Origin: CAWFNW01 sp963817405
GTDB lineage: Bacteria > Actinomycetota > Coriobacteriia > Anaerosomatales > Anaerosomataceae
Assembly: GCA_963817405.1 (NCBI GenBank)
Contig: CAWFNW010000003.1
Coordinates: 124,001-188,000, forward strand
Direction: 5' to 3'
DNA length: 64,000 bases
The translations under genes and the position numbers were made by a program. Shown in pieces: positions 7,969 to 16,250 of this stretch. The notes beneath the pieces were generated by a model, which saw nothing but the letters and a program-made list of their open reading frames with translations, made no database searches and was not told the DNA's origin. Each line of letters starts with the position of its first letter. Position 1 is the stretch's first letter.

Positions 7969-8678
7969 GAGGGACGCCCGGGTACATGCACGCGGACCTC
8001 CGTTCCCTCGCCCGGGCTGCTCGAAATCGTCAGCTCACCGCCCACGAGCAGCGTCCGCTCCCGCATCCCGGTGAGTCCCCAGTGGGAGGTCGCCCCCAGG
8101 GCCGCGGCGCGATCCGGGTCGAAGCCGGCACCGTCATCGCGGACGGAGCAGCGGACGGCGTCCGGCGTGAACTCGACCGCGATGGTCACGCTCCGTGCGT
8201 TCGCGTGCTTGCGAACGTTCGCGAGCGCCTCCTGAACGATGCGGAAGAGCGAAACCTGGACGTAGAACCCGAGCGGGAATTCCGTGCCCACAACCTTCAA
8301 TTCCACGGGAAGCCCGGAATAGCCTTCATAGCGACTCGCATACTCCCTGAGCTTGGCCGTGAGGAACGCCTCCTCGAGCGCTACGGGGCTCAACTCATGC
8401 ATTATGTCGCGCATCTCGGACACAGCGCAGTCGAGCAAACCCTCGGCCGCGGCCACCTGAGCGCGCATCGCTTCGAGCTGCTCCGAGCGCCCGGCCCGTG
8501 CCAGCATCGCGCCTGCAGCGCTGAGGGTCTGAACCGGACCATCGTGCAGCCCGAATGCCATCTGCCGTAGCTGGCGCTCCACCAGGTCGACCGCGGATCC
8601 AACCACGGAGCTCTCGTCGGTGCGCAGCTCCATGCTCTCGCCGGTCGATGCGCTTTCTGACGCGTATCCTCGAGTCAC
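7965..8678 (-). CDS. soluble NarX/DegS-type sensor histidine kinase
   Basis: 237 residues with no membrane segment. HisKA_3 phospho-acceptor helix (MAFGLHDGPVQTLSAAG, His in LHD), then the GHKL ATPase with N box (IVQEALANVRKHANA), G1 box (DDGAGFD) and G2 (GLTGMRERTLLVGG). GTG at 8678 is chosen because GAGGGAG lies just upstream and the kinase core follows within ~30 residues; the longer frame to 9236 runs antisense to the divergent phosphatase. The kinase must sense a cytoplasmic signal or work with a partner. The divergent GAF/SpoIIE gene is a candidate. Confidence 0.88.
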   Translation of the reverse strand: MTRGYASESASTGESMELRTDESSVVGSAVDLVERQLRQMAFGLHDGPVQTLSAAGAMLARAGRSEQLEAMRAQVAAAEGLLDCAVSEMRDIMHELSPVALEEAFLTAKLREYASRYEGYSGLPVELKVVGTEFPLGFYVQVSLFRIVQEALANVRKHANARSVTIAVEFTPDAVRCSVRDDGAGFDPDRAAALGATSHWGLTGMRERTLLVGGELTISSSPGEGTEVRVHVPGRPS

Positions 8679-8783
8679 GACCACTCCCTCGATCCATCGC
8701 CCGGTGGTCCCGCCATGGGGTATTGATGCCCCAGAACAGGGTAAGAGCCACATCGGCAGGCTCGATACCTGAGCGGGCATGCT

Positions 8784-10205
8784 ATGCGGGGGCAGTCGGG
8801 CCGGAAACCGGGACGGTGGAGGTTGTCCGAGTACGTGGGAAACGACACGCCGCAGGCGAAGGGCGGACCCGCCGGCACGACCCCGAGCGGCACCGCTCAC
8901 CCGGGTCGTCCTCATGCGTATCCCCGCTTGTCGCCGGAACAGCGGTTGGAAAGCGCCACACGGGCGCGGCAGCTTGGCGACGTTCTGTTCGAGATTCAGC
9001 GGCATCTTGGTACCGCGCTCGACCCTGAAGAGGTCGTCGGCTTGGCCCTCGGCCTTGCGTGCGAGGCCCTCGCGGCGAGCTGCGGATCCATCGACCGTCG
9101 TGAACTTGGCGGGTGGGTAACTTCGAACGTCTGGGGCTCCTCCCTTGCGCAGGTCGGCGCATTCCACGGAGACGAAGAGAGTCCCACACTCACCGAGGTC
9201 AAGCGCACGGGAAGAGGGGTCACTGTCCGAGACCAAGGTGGCCGAAGCGACGGTTGCTCATGCGCTGGGGGAAGCGACCGCGGCCCGCATATGAGCTTTC
9301 CCCTCACTTCGCGGGGGAGGGTCGTTGGTGGGCTCACGCTCTGCTTCGGGCGCCCCGGCTCTTCGTTCGGCGATGAGGAGATCGAGTTTGGCAGTCGGCT
9401 CGCGGTCCTCCTTTCGATGGCGCAGGAGCACTGGACCCAGCTGCGTCGCCATCGCCGCGTGGCCGAGGCGTTCCAGCGTGCCCTAATAGACGCCCCTCTC
9501 GCCCTCAAGGATGTGGATGTCGGTTACATCTACGCGCCCGCCTCGAACGCAGAAGTCGCGGGCGGTGACTTCTACGATGTGTTTCCTCTCGACGACGGGC
9601 GAATCGCATTCAGCATCGGCGATGTGTCGGGTCGGGGGCTGTCGGCAGCGACCACGACGGCACTCGTCCGCGACTGCATCCGCGTGACGACGCTGGACGG
9701 CCTTTCGCCGGCGGAAGTCCTGTCCAAGACGAACCGCGTGCTCCTCGCTTTCGGCTCACCCGAGATGTTCGCCACGGCGTTCTTCGGGATCCTCGATCCG
9801 CGCACGGGGACGGCCGTGTACGCGACGGGGGGGTGCCCGATTCCTGTTCTCATGGACAGAGAAGGTCGCGTTGCCGCTGTGGGCGACGAGGGTCCGCTTC
9901 TTGGGGTGTTGCGGGACGTGCACTTCGACGTGCAGGAGTTGGCGCTGGCCCCGTCCGAGCGACTCGTCTGCTTTACGAACGGGCTGCCGGATGTGCGCCA
10001 CGGCGATGCCGCCTTGGAGACCGCGGGCATCGTGAGGATCCTTCGAGGATCCAGGCGTGATGACGCGCGCGGCCTCGCCCAAGACCTCTACGAAGGCGCA
10101 CTCAGCTTCACGGGGGGTAACCTCCATGACGACATAGCGATCTTGGTCATCGGCACCCGGGATCTGTCTCCGGAGCGTGCCTCGGCCGCCGCCGAACCAG
10201 GCTAG
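8784..10205 (+). CDS. GAF-domain SpoIIE/RsbU-type protein phosphatase
   Basis: 473 residues. An N-terminal GAF-like domain (~60-225; includes MSFPLTSRGRVVGGLTLCF) precedes a PPM/SpoIIE phosphatase domain (~240-460) with GGDFYDVF and IGDVSGRGLSAA metal-site motifs and a terminal HDDIAIL. The usual TDG motif near the C-terminus reads TNGLPD. Such proteins dephosphorylate anti-sigma-factor antagonists in general stress pathways. The start is uncertain: ATG 8784 lacks a strong ribosome binding site, and GTG 8835 follows GGAGG at about 12 nt. It is divergent from the soluble kinase and shares a CTAG stop overlap with the convergent DUF1540 gene. Confidence 0.88.
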   Translation: MRGQSGRKPGRWRLSEYVGNDTPQAKGGPAGTTPSGTAHPGRPHAYPRLSPEQRLESATRARQLGDVLFEIQRHLGTALDPEEVVGLALGLACEALAASCGSIDRRELGGWVTSNVWGSSLAQVGAFHGDEESPTLTEVKRTGRGVTVRDQGGRSDGCSCAGGSDRGPHMSFPLTSRGRVVGGLTLCFGRPGSSFGDEEIEFGSRLAVLLSMAQEHWTQLRRHRRVAEAFQRALIDAPLALKDVDVGYIYAPASNAEVAGGDFYDVFPLDDGRIAFSIGDVSGRGLSAATTTALVRDCIRVTTLDGLSPAEVLSKTNRVLLAFGSPEMFATAFFGILDPRTGTAVYATGGCPIPVLMDREGRVAAVGDEGPLLGVLRDVHFDVQELALAPSERLVCFTNGLPDVRHGDAALETAGIVRILRGSRRDDARGLAQDLYEGALSFTGGNLHDDIAILVIGTRDLSPERASAAAEPG

Positions 10206-10495
10206 GTCCGGAAGGTCGCGCAGTCGGCTTCGCTGCCGTGCCAGTCGAATGTGACGCCGCGTGCCACGCAGCGCGAGCAGCGATTGAACTCGCATATAGT
10301 GGTCCTGCAGACCATCACGAGCGGCTCCTCAAGGCCGGTCTCCGCCCGCCCGCGCGTGTACGTCTCACACTCGGGGTGTTGCGGGCTCACCACGATATAG
10401 GGAGCGCAACACGCGAACCCGCGGTTGAACGAGCATTCGGTTGCCGCGCAGGTAAGCACGGTGCCGTCATGGTTTCGTGCGGTCAGCCCAACCAC
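10202..10495 (-). CDS. tandem DUF1540 cysteine-rich protein
   Basis: 97 residues holding two copies of a Cys-rich DUF1540 module: CAATECSFN...CCAPYIVV...CETY and CRTTICEFN...CVARGVTF...CATF. Each copy has four Cys spaced as in this family, whose members are thought to bind metal; function unknown. GTG at 10495 is the only reasonable start. The stop shares CTAG with that of the convergent phosphatase gene. The following gap (10496-10829, between two divergent genes) contains no other gene that I can support. Confidence 0.8.
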   Translation of the reverse strand: MVGLTARNHDGTVLTCAATECSFNRGFACCAPYIVVSPQHPECETYTRGRAETGLEEPLVMVCRTTICEFNRCSRCVARGVTFDWHGSEADCATFRT

Positions 10496-10829
10496 CCCCG
10501 GGACTCATCCGAGGAACGTGGCCCTCGCTTGATGCTTGATATGAGCATCCCACCTGCGCCCAGACTCGCACCGTTCCGGCGGGTCGATTCTCTGGTCGGC
10601 CGGACAGTGCCGTGACTGACCGCCCGGACAGTCCGCGCGATGAGCGCGACACCACGAGCGCCGGTTGGAGCCTCCGGTCGTGGGCGACGACGGCGCCTCG
10701 TGCAGATTCCTCAGCTGAATCGTGTTTAGCATCCGAGACGTCGGGTACACAGAACACGACGACCTAGGGAGTGGAAGCGAAAGCGGAACCTTCGTAGGTC
10801 GTCACTTTGCGTCGGAGGAGGGGGCTACT

Positions 10830-11237
10830 ATGAGTGAATTCTTCGCAAAGGCCGCGAAGACGGTGTCTGGAGCTGTCGGCTCTCCGTATGCATTCGTCAT
10901 CGCCGCTGCCGCCGTGGCGCTCTGGGCGGTCTCCGGGCCTCTCTTCAGCTACTCCCCCACATGGCAGCTGGTCATCAACACCGGAACGACGATCGTGACG
11001 TTCCTCATGGTCTTCATCATTCAGAACGCGCAGAACCGGGACCAGAAGGCGCTCCAGCTCAAGCTCGACGAACTGCTCCGAGCTACCAGGGGTGCCGAGA
11101 CAGGGTTTGTGGATCTCGAGAATCTCGATGACGACACGCTCCATAGGCTCGAGGCTCGATTCGCCGCGCTGCGCCAGGAACACGCGGGGCATGCGGACGA
11201 TGAGTTCGACGGCGAGTCAGCGCCGGAGACGAGTTAG
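10830..11237 (+). CDS. low-affinity iron permease family protein (PF04120-like)
   Basis: 135 residues. Two transmembrane helices (SPYAFVIAAAAVALWAVSG; QLVINTGTTIVTFLMVFIIQ) are followed by the conserved NAQNRDQKALQLKLDEL motif, the signature of the small bacterial 'low affinity iron permease' family; transport activity is unproven for bacterial members. Start ATG 10830 follows GGAGGAGGGGG, so the upstream extension to 10722 is not used. The acidic C-terminal tail is cytosolic. It stands alone. Confidence 0.85.
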   Translation: MSEFFAKAAKTVSGAVGSPYAFVIAAAAVALWAVSGPLFSYSPTWQLVINTGTTIVTFLMVFIIQNAQNRDQKALQLKLDELLRATRGAETGFVDLENLDDDTLHRLEARFAALRQEHAGHADDEFDGESAPETS

Positions 11238-11376
11238 GAAGCGCCGCAGCTAGATCACAACAAGACGGCCGATCGGTCGGCCGGAACGTGTCCGCGCCCA
11301 TGACGACAGCCAGCCGAGCACGTCTCGTGCGCGCAGTTCATCCACCTGGTCGCGGGGCAGCGCATGGAGCATGTTC

Positions 11377-11404
11377 GGGCCGGGTCCCGCGTGGGGCCCG
11401 GCCC
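11377..11404. terminator. very stable GC hairpin upstream of the radical SAM gene
   Basis: GGGCCGGGTCCC (11377-11388) pairs with GGGGCCCGGCCC (11393-11404) around a GCGT loop, 12 pairs with one G-U. It has no U tract. It lies between the iron-permease-like gene (end 11237) and the GTG start at 11475, so it is either the terminator of the former or a leader structure of the latter. Confidence 0.5.
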
Positions 11405-11474
11405 ACCCATCTACCGGCTGGGCGTGCGGTTTGCTGTACAGTCGCGAGCGGGCCGGCCCGAGGGAGGCAATTCG

Positions 11475-12755
11475 GTGAAGATTCTGCTTGTGAATGCTCC
11501 TGTCACCGTGCGCAACCCCCATGCGCGCCTGTCGCCTCCGCTGGGGCTCGCGTACATCGCGTCGGCGCTCATGGCCGATGGGCACCGGGTGAGCGCCATC
11601 GACCTCAACGTGAGCGGGCTGAATCTCACCCGCGTCGCCGGCATCATCGAACGGGAGCGCCCGGAAGTGGTCGGCATTTCGGCCATGACAGAAACAATCA
11701 CCAACGGGCTCGCCGTGGCACAGGCTGTCAAGGCAGTCGCCCCCGAGACGGTCGTCGTCTTGGGCGGCGCCCACGCCACCATCCGCCCTCTCGAGGTGCT
11801 CGCCGAAGACGCCGTCGACTACGTGGTTGTCGGTGCTGGCGAGAGGACGATGGTCGCGCTTGTGTCGGCGCTCAGCGGTAACGGTCCGGAGCTCGCGGAG
11901 ATTCCGGGTCTTGGCTACAAGACGCCCGAACCGCGTGTGAACGCTCGGGGGGCGATTCTGCACCCCGACGAGCTGCTCCCTCCGGCGCGCGAACTCTTCC
12001 CGACCGACTTCTACGGAGAGCCATACAACGTGCTGACCGCTACTGGCAGCTGTCCTTATCGCTGCCCCTTCTGTTCAGCGTCAGCGGTCTGGGAAGGGCG
12101 TCGGAATGCGCGTTCGCCCAAGAGCGTCGTGGAGGAGCTGCGGGCTTTGCAGCGCGACGACGGCGTGGACTACGTCTTCTTCAGCGACGACATCTTCACG
12201 CTCGACAAGAAGTGGGTGTACGAGCTGCTCGAGGAGATGAAGGCCCTCGACTTCCCGATGAAGTGGGGCTGCGCGACGCGTGCCGACCTCGTCGATCCGG
12301 AGCTGTTGCATGCGATGGCCGCGTGCGGCTGTCAGGGTATCCAGTACGGCGTCGAGTCGGGGTCCCAACAGATCCTCGACACGGTCAAGCACATCAAGAA
12401 GGAGACAGTGCTCGCCGCCGTGAATGCGGCTGTGGCCGAGGGGATCGACATCGCGTGTTCGTTCATGGTGCCGTTCCCCGACGATACCCTCGAGACGATC
12501 GCGGAGACCGGTGAGTTCATGCGCGAAATCTCAGACGCTCACGCCAACCTCATACTCAACTACACGTGTCCGTTCCCCGGAACGTACTTCTGGGATCATG
12601 CCGAAGAACTCGGCCTGACAATCCTCCCGAAGACGTGGGCCGAGTACGACGCCAAGCACCTTGTGATGGAAACACGGAACCTATCGGTCGCTCAGATACA
12701 GACGGCCGTCGACAACATCGTTCGCGATCTTGAGCTGCGCAAGACGACGGAGTGA
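11475..12755 (+). CDS. B12-binding-domain radical SAM protein
   Basis: 426 residues. An N-terminal cobalamin-binding Rossmann domain (KILLVNAPV, LSPPLGLAYIASAL, VVVLGGAHAT) is followed by a radical SAM core with CPYRCPFC, the CxxxCxxC cluster ligand motif, and EGRRNARSPKSVVEEL and GVESGSQQIL typical of the BchE/class-B group. Enzymes of this class use cob(III)alamin with SAM for methylation or ring formation. GTG 11475 has GGGAGG 7 nt upstream; a longer frame from 11364 crosses the GC hairpin and is rejected. The substrate is unknown. Confidence 0.9.
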   Translation: MKILLVNAPVTVRNPHARLSPPLGLAYIASALMADGHRVSAIDLNVSGLNLTRVAGIIERERPEVVGISAMTETITNGLAVAQAVKAVAPETVVVLGGAHATIRPLEVLAEDAVDYVVVGAGERTMVALVSALSGNGPELAEIPGLGYKTPEPRVNARGAILHPDELLPPARELFPTDFYGEPYNVLTATGSCPYRCPFCSASAVWEGRRNARSPKSVVEELRALQRDDGVDYVFFSDDIFTLDKKWVYELLEEMKALDFPMKWGCATRADLVDPELLHAMAACGCQGIQYGVESGSQQILDTVKHIKKETVLAAVNAAVAEGIDIACSFMVPFPDDTLETIAETGEFMREISDAHANLILNYTCPFPGTYFWDHAEELGLTILPKTWAEYDAKHLVMETRNLSVAQIQTAVDNIVRDLELRKTTE

Positions 12756-12981
12756 TGCCAGTTCCAGTGCTGTGTGGACGGGGCACCACGCCAACACCGT
12801 CGGATCTTCCGTCTGGACTCTCCTCAGAACGCGCAGCCGCGTCGGCTGCTAGAATGGCACTCGCACGGCGCGATTCTTGCCAACAAGTCCCGAACACCGG
12901 CCCGTAGACAGGTGTTCGCCGAGCGCGTCTTCGACTCCTTGACGGCGCTCGTTCGCATTTACCGCATCGAGAAGTACAGAA

Positions 12982-13056
12982 GGGCGATTAACTCAGCGGG
13001 AGAGTGCCTCCCTTACAAGGAGGAAGTCGGGGGTTCAAATCCCTCATCGCCCACCA
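12982..13056 (+). tRNA. tRNA-Val (anticodon TAC)
   Basis: Cloverleaf with acceptor GGGCGAT/ATCGCCC, D stem ACTC/GAGT, anticodon stem CCTCC/GGAGG around loop CTTACAA (anticodon TAC), T loop TTCAAAT, discriminator A and an encoded CCA end. Length 75 nt. A terminator-like hairpin follows at 13071-13096. Confidence 0.95.
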
Positions 13057-13070
13057 GTAAAGCTGCAGGT

Positions 13071-13096
13071 AGAGCCGGGTGTAGGCGCCCGGCTCT
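13071..13096 (+). terminator. hairpin terminator after tRNA-Val
   Basis: AGAGCCGGG (13071-13079) pairs with CCCGGCTCT (13088-13096), loop 8 nt, 15 nt after the tRNA. Confidence 0.6.
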
Positions 13097-13205
13097 ACTC
13101 GTGTTCGCTGTCGGCGCACCGACAGACCGTCCCGACGACTCGCCGACGCGGTCGCCCGTTATCGGGCACCGTTACCGGCAGCTCGGCGAGGCGCCGGGTG
13201 TCGCG

Positions 13206-13589
13206 TCACGAGTCAATCGAGTTGACGGACGCCACGCTGGTCACCGATGCCACGCTGGCAGGCGACGCTACGCTGGTCACCGATGCCACGCTGGCAGGCG
13301 ACGCTACGCTGGTCACCGATGCCACGCTGGCAGGCGACGCTACGCTGGTCACCGATGCCACGCTGGCCGCTGCGCTGTGAGTTGGCAGCGCAGCCGGGAC
13401 CTCGGATCGGGCCCGGTCCACATTCTCGGCAAGCCGCTCGATAGCAGACGGGGTCCGGACGGCCTGCAAATCGGCTTGCGCCACCGACACCGTGCCGAAT
13501 CCGGCACCAAGGACGACGCCACTGACAAGGGCGACCTTCCAGTTCACTCGCTTCCACGGCTCCTGCTTGTCCAGCATGTCTCTCTTCAT
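13206..13589 (-). CDS. exported low-complexity Ala/Ser/Val repeat protein
   Basis: 127 residues. A charged N-terminus, a hydrophobic segment ending in AQA (WKVALVSGVVLGAGFG...SVAQA) and a ~45-residue spacer precede an imperfect 12-residue repeat built from SVASPASVASVT. ATG 13589 has AGGAGG at a good distance. The repeat DNA is also open on the plus strand (DATLVTDATLAG), but only the minus strand has a signal peptide and ribosome binding site. It lies downstream of the phosphotransferase-like gene. No known family recognised; the repeat could form an extended wall-spanning rod. Confidence 0.65.
   Translation of the reverse strand: MKRDMLDKQEPWKRVNWKVALVSGVVLGAGFGTVSVAQADLQAVRTPSAIERLAENVDRARSEVPAALPTHSAAASVASVTSVASPASVASVTSVASPASVASVTSVASPASVASVTSVASVNSIDS
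13235..13366. repeat. 36-bp tandem repeat (3 full units plus a partial)
   Basis: Units start at 13235, 13271, 13307 and 13343 (partial), each beginning CGCTGGTCACCGATGCCA followed by a related 18-bp half. They are nearly identical at DNA level and lie in frame in the exported repeat protein. Confidence 0.85.
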
Positions 13590-13694
13590 TTCGAACCTCC
13601 TGCCGTCACCACTGCCTGACGGTTACTAAGATGAGGTCAGAAGATGAGAGGGCCATAAGGCTGGGGTGAGACTTCTCTCACGCGCCACTACGGC

Positions 13695-14939
13695 TCATGA
13701 ACTGCGCCTCGCTCCCGCAGCTGCAGCGCCAGCAAGAGACCTGGCATCCGCGATAACGAGGGCAACGGTAGCGGGCCACCCGGCCTGCTGGATGCGGAAC
13801 GGACCCGTGGCCAAGCCGACAAGCACCGCTGCAACGGCGATGTCGAGCTCCGCTGCATCTACGTGCTGCACGAACGCGGCACGTAGCTGGTCGCTGTACC
13901 TGCGGACACGATCGCCCGTGGCGCCGGCGCCCATCGCCCGGAACCGAGTGTGAGCGATGAGAGTGGCGAGGTCATCGAGGGGGTCCCCGAGCCCAAGATC
14001 GTCGATGTCCAGAAGTCCGACGATCGCTCCGCGGTCATCGGTCATCATCTGACCTTCGTGGAGGTCGCCGTGGATCACACGCCCGGAGCGGGCATCGACG
14101 GCGGGAAGCGCCGCGGTGAACGAATCCACCAGCCCCTGCAGCAGCGGCGTCGCCTCGGGAACCACTGTCTCGAGCAGCCGCGCATGGCTCACGGCATCGC
14201 GAACGCGGCCGGCAACAACTGGCAGTGTCGAAGCCGGCACTCCGGCCAAGCGTTTCGTCAGCTCGAGCAATGTCTCAGGCTCAGGCCAACCCGGGAGGCC
14301 GCCCTTGATGCGGTCGCGGAACGTCGGACCTGGCAGCTCAGCCAAGACCACCAATCCCAAGTCGACGTCGGCGTCGAGCACCTCTGGCACGGGGAGCCCG
14401 GCGCGCCGCAGCTGCCCGTGACGCTCAACCAGTGAACGGACCACTTCGGGTCGCACCGCCTTGACGTAGACCGTACGGCCGGTGCTGTCTTGAACGCGCA
14501 TTACGGCGCGTTCCGTCGGCCGGTAGGCAACGACCTCCACCTTCACCGGCGCCTGCAACGTGGACGCGAAGAGAGGGGCAAGCCGACTTGCCGTGACGGC
14601 GATCGGCAGCCCGACAACCAGGGGGTCAAAGGGGTAGCGCCACACCGACACCTCGAGGCTGCCCGCGGCTGTCTCGGCAACGAGAGAAAGGGTTCCTGGC
14701 AGCGGACCGCTGCGGGTCGTCGCGGCTAGAAGTGTGTCGTCGTGCTGGCGCCCGTCCTGCCAGTTGATGTCACATCGATATCGAACGACCAACTCGTGCC
14801 CCGGCCGGTATTGGACCTGCGACACCCGTGCGTGACGAAGGGTGCCAGCGGCGGCGCGCACGGCGGCGCCCAAGATGTCGTCGGCACCCGGGCCCACGAG
14901 GTGGGTTACTGCGGGCAATATGGGGTCGTCGATGTTCAT
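13695..14939 (-). CDS. aminoglycoside-phosphotransferase-fold kinase
   Basis: 414 residues. The C-terminal half has the kinase catalytic loop VIHGDLHEGQMM and the metal-binding LLDIDDLGLGDPLDDLA of the APH/choline-kinase fold. The N-terminal half (~1-150) contains VYVKAVRPEV, an ATP-site Lys strand. The protein is longer than plain antibiotic kinases (~270 residues) and resembles the broad actinobacterial APH group whose substrates are mostly unknown (sugars, choline, drugs). Calling it a resistance gene would be unsupported. Start ATG 14939 is fairly isolated. Confidence 0.85.
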   Translation of the reverse strand: MNIDDPILPAVTHLVGPGADDILGAAVRAAAGTLRHARVSQVQYRPGHELVVRYRCDINWQDGRQHDDTLLAATTRSGPLPGTLSLVAETAAGSLEVSVWRYPFDPLVVGLPIAVTASRLAPLFASTLQAPVKVEVVAYRPTERAVMRVQDSTGRTVYVKAVRPEVVRSLVERHGQLRRAGLPVPEVLDADVDLGLVVLAELPGPTFRDRIKGGLPGWPEPETLLELTKRLAGVPASTLPVVAGRVRDAVSHARLLETVVPEATPLLQGLVDSFTAALPAVDARSGRVIHGDLHEGQMMTDDRGAIVGLLDIDDLGLGDPLDDLATLIAHTRFRAMGAGATGDRVRRYSDQLRAAFVQHVDAAELDIAVAAVLVGLATGPFRIQQAGWPATVALVIADARSLAGAAAAGARRSS

Positions 14940-15132
14940 TCCTGCAGAATACCCCCATGTCGTCTCAGCAACCGCTCGGCGCCTCCAGTGAGAGAACTCT
15001 CATCCCTGACTCATCGTGAGTTCATGGTCCGGCCGAATACTCACAGGGGCGCGGACGAGTTCGATGACTGAGCGTGAAGACGGCCGACGCGCTAAACTCG
15101 AGTGACTAGGTTCCGGGGGGCGGCCCAAAGAC

Positions 15133-15528
15133 ATGGCCAATAGCAAGAGCATCCCTGCCACGCTGACCGCTACGGTTCTCATCGCCGGGACCATTGCGCT
15201 CGCGTCCGCTGCGCCGCTCTGGGTCTCTCCGGCGGCCGGGGAGTTGCCCGTGATCACCATCGATCGACCGATAGAGTCAGCCGCAACGAGCGCGGGCGTC
15301 ACACCGCCTGTACATGACTCTCCCGCAGCGGTGCCGTCGGCCTCGGACACCGATGGCGTCATCCGGGAGGTGGTCAGACCTGCGGTACGCGATGACGACG
15401 CGGAAGAGCCGGATGACGACGCGGAAGAGCCGGATGACGACGCGGAAGAGCCGGATGACGACGCGGAAGAGCCGGATGACGACGCGGAAGAGCCGGATGA
15501 CGACGCGGAAGAGCCGGATGACGACTGA
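15133..15528 (+). CDS. exported protein with C-terminal acidic DDDAEEP repeats
   Basis: 131 residues. A signal-peptide-like N-terminus (SIPATLTATVLIAGTIALAS, AAP) is followed by a Pro/Ser/Thr-rich segment and then six exact DDDAEEP heptads plus DDD. The tail is highly acidic and should be disordered; binding of Ca2+ or other cations, or charge at the wall, is possible. It stands 56 nt before a response regulator and kinase on the same strand, so it is probably part of that operon. No family recognised. Confidence 0.7.
   Translation: MANSKSIPATLTATVLIAGTIALASAAPLWVSPAAGELPVITIDRPIESAATSAGVTPPVHDSPAAVPSASDTDGVIREVVRPAVRDDDAEEPDDDAEEPDDDAEEPDDDAEEPDDDAEEPDDDAEEPDDD
15391..15525 (+). repeat. 21-bp perfect tandem repeat (6 units plus 9 nt)
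   Basis: GATGACGACGCGGAAGAGCC(G) is repeated identically six times from 15391 to 15516 and ends with GATGACGAC before the stop. The absence of silent changes suggests recent expansion or contraction. Confidence 0.95.
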
Positions 15529-15584
15529 GGAGACTGCTGGTGCGGCACGGCCTACGTTGTCGCCGCATCGACCAGGGGGAGCGC

Positions 15585-16250
15585 ATGAGGATCCTGCTCG
15601 TTGAGGACGAGGACCGGATCGCATCGTTCATGGCAAGTGGACTCGGAGCCGAGGGCCATTCCGTAGAGCGCGCCGCCACCGCCGCTGATGCGATGGGGAT
15701 GGCGAGGGCGTATGAATACGACCTCGTGCTTCTCGACCTCATGCTTCCTGATGGCGACGGACGCGACGTGCTTCGCGCGGTTCGGGCACGTGACAGCGAC
15801 ACACCGGTCATCGTTGTGAGCGCGCAGAGTGAAGTGGACGACCGAGTCGAACTGCTCGACCTTGGCGCCGATGACTTCCTAGTCAAACCGTTCGCGTTCG
15901 CCGAGCTGGCTGCGCGGGTCCGCGCTGCGGTTCGCCACGGTCAGCAGACGGCGAGCGTGCTTGAAGCTGGCGGGATCTCGCTCGACACCCGTACCCGCGT
16001 GGCGCGGCGCGGCGAGGTCGAAGTCGATCTCCCCTCGCGCGAGTTCGCGCTCTTGGAGTATCTGATGCGACACGCCGGACAAGTGCTATCGCGCGAGCAG
16101 ATGCTGGACGCGATCTGGGGCTTCGGATTCGAAGGCGCGTCGAACGTCGTTGACGTCTACATCGGATACCTTCGCCGCAAGCTGGACGCGACCGGCCAAC
16201 CCTCCGCAATCGACACGGTTCGCGGGGCGGGATACCGTGTCAGGGCGTAG
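15585..16250 (+). CDS. OmpR/PhoB-family response regulator
   Basis: 221 residues. Receiver: RILLVEDEDRIASF, phospho-Asp in LVLLDLMLPDGDG, VIVVSAQ, and LVKPFAF. The C-terminal winged helix has EFALLEYLMRHAGQVLSREQ and VVDVYIGYLRRKLD...IDTVRGAGYRV. ATG 15585 follows AGGGGGAG. The downstream kinase begins 14 nt inside its end, so the pair is translationally coupled. The upstream acidic repeat protein may be a target or part of the same unit. Confidence 0.95.
   Translation: MRILLVEDEDRIASFMASGLGAEGHSVERAATAADAMGMARAYEYDLVLLDLMLPDGDGRDVLRAVRARDSDTPVIVVSAQSEVDDRVELLDLGADDFLVKPFAFAELAARVRAAVRHGQQTASVLEAGGISLDTRTRVARRGEVEVDLPSREFALLEYLMRHAGQVLSREQMLDAIWGFGFEGASNVVDVYIGYLRRKLDATGQPSAIDTVRGAGYRVRA

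Noticed and set aside
13198..13380. Plus-strand DATLVTDATLAG repeat protein
   Set aside because: The minus-strand frame has a signal peptide and ribosome binding site, and this one has neither.
12774..13619. Plus-strand frame reading through tRNA-Val and the 36-bp repeats
   Set aside because: Translated tRNA sequence (GECLPYKEEVGGSNPSS) is a known false-gene signature; no ribosome binding site or domain.
13695..14939. Antibiotic-resistance gene call for the APH-fold protein
   Set aside because: The fold is shared by many non-resistance kinases, the length is atypical, and no resistance context is present.
13235..15525. Tandem repeats as a possible CRISPR array
   Set aside because: Units of 36 and 21 bp are directly adjacent without unique spacers and lie in frame within proteins; no cas genes.
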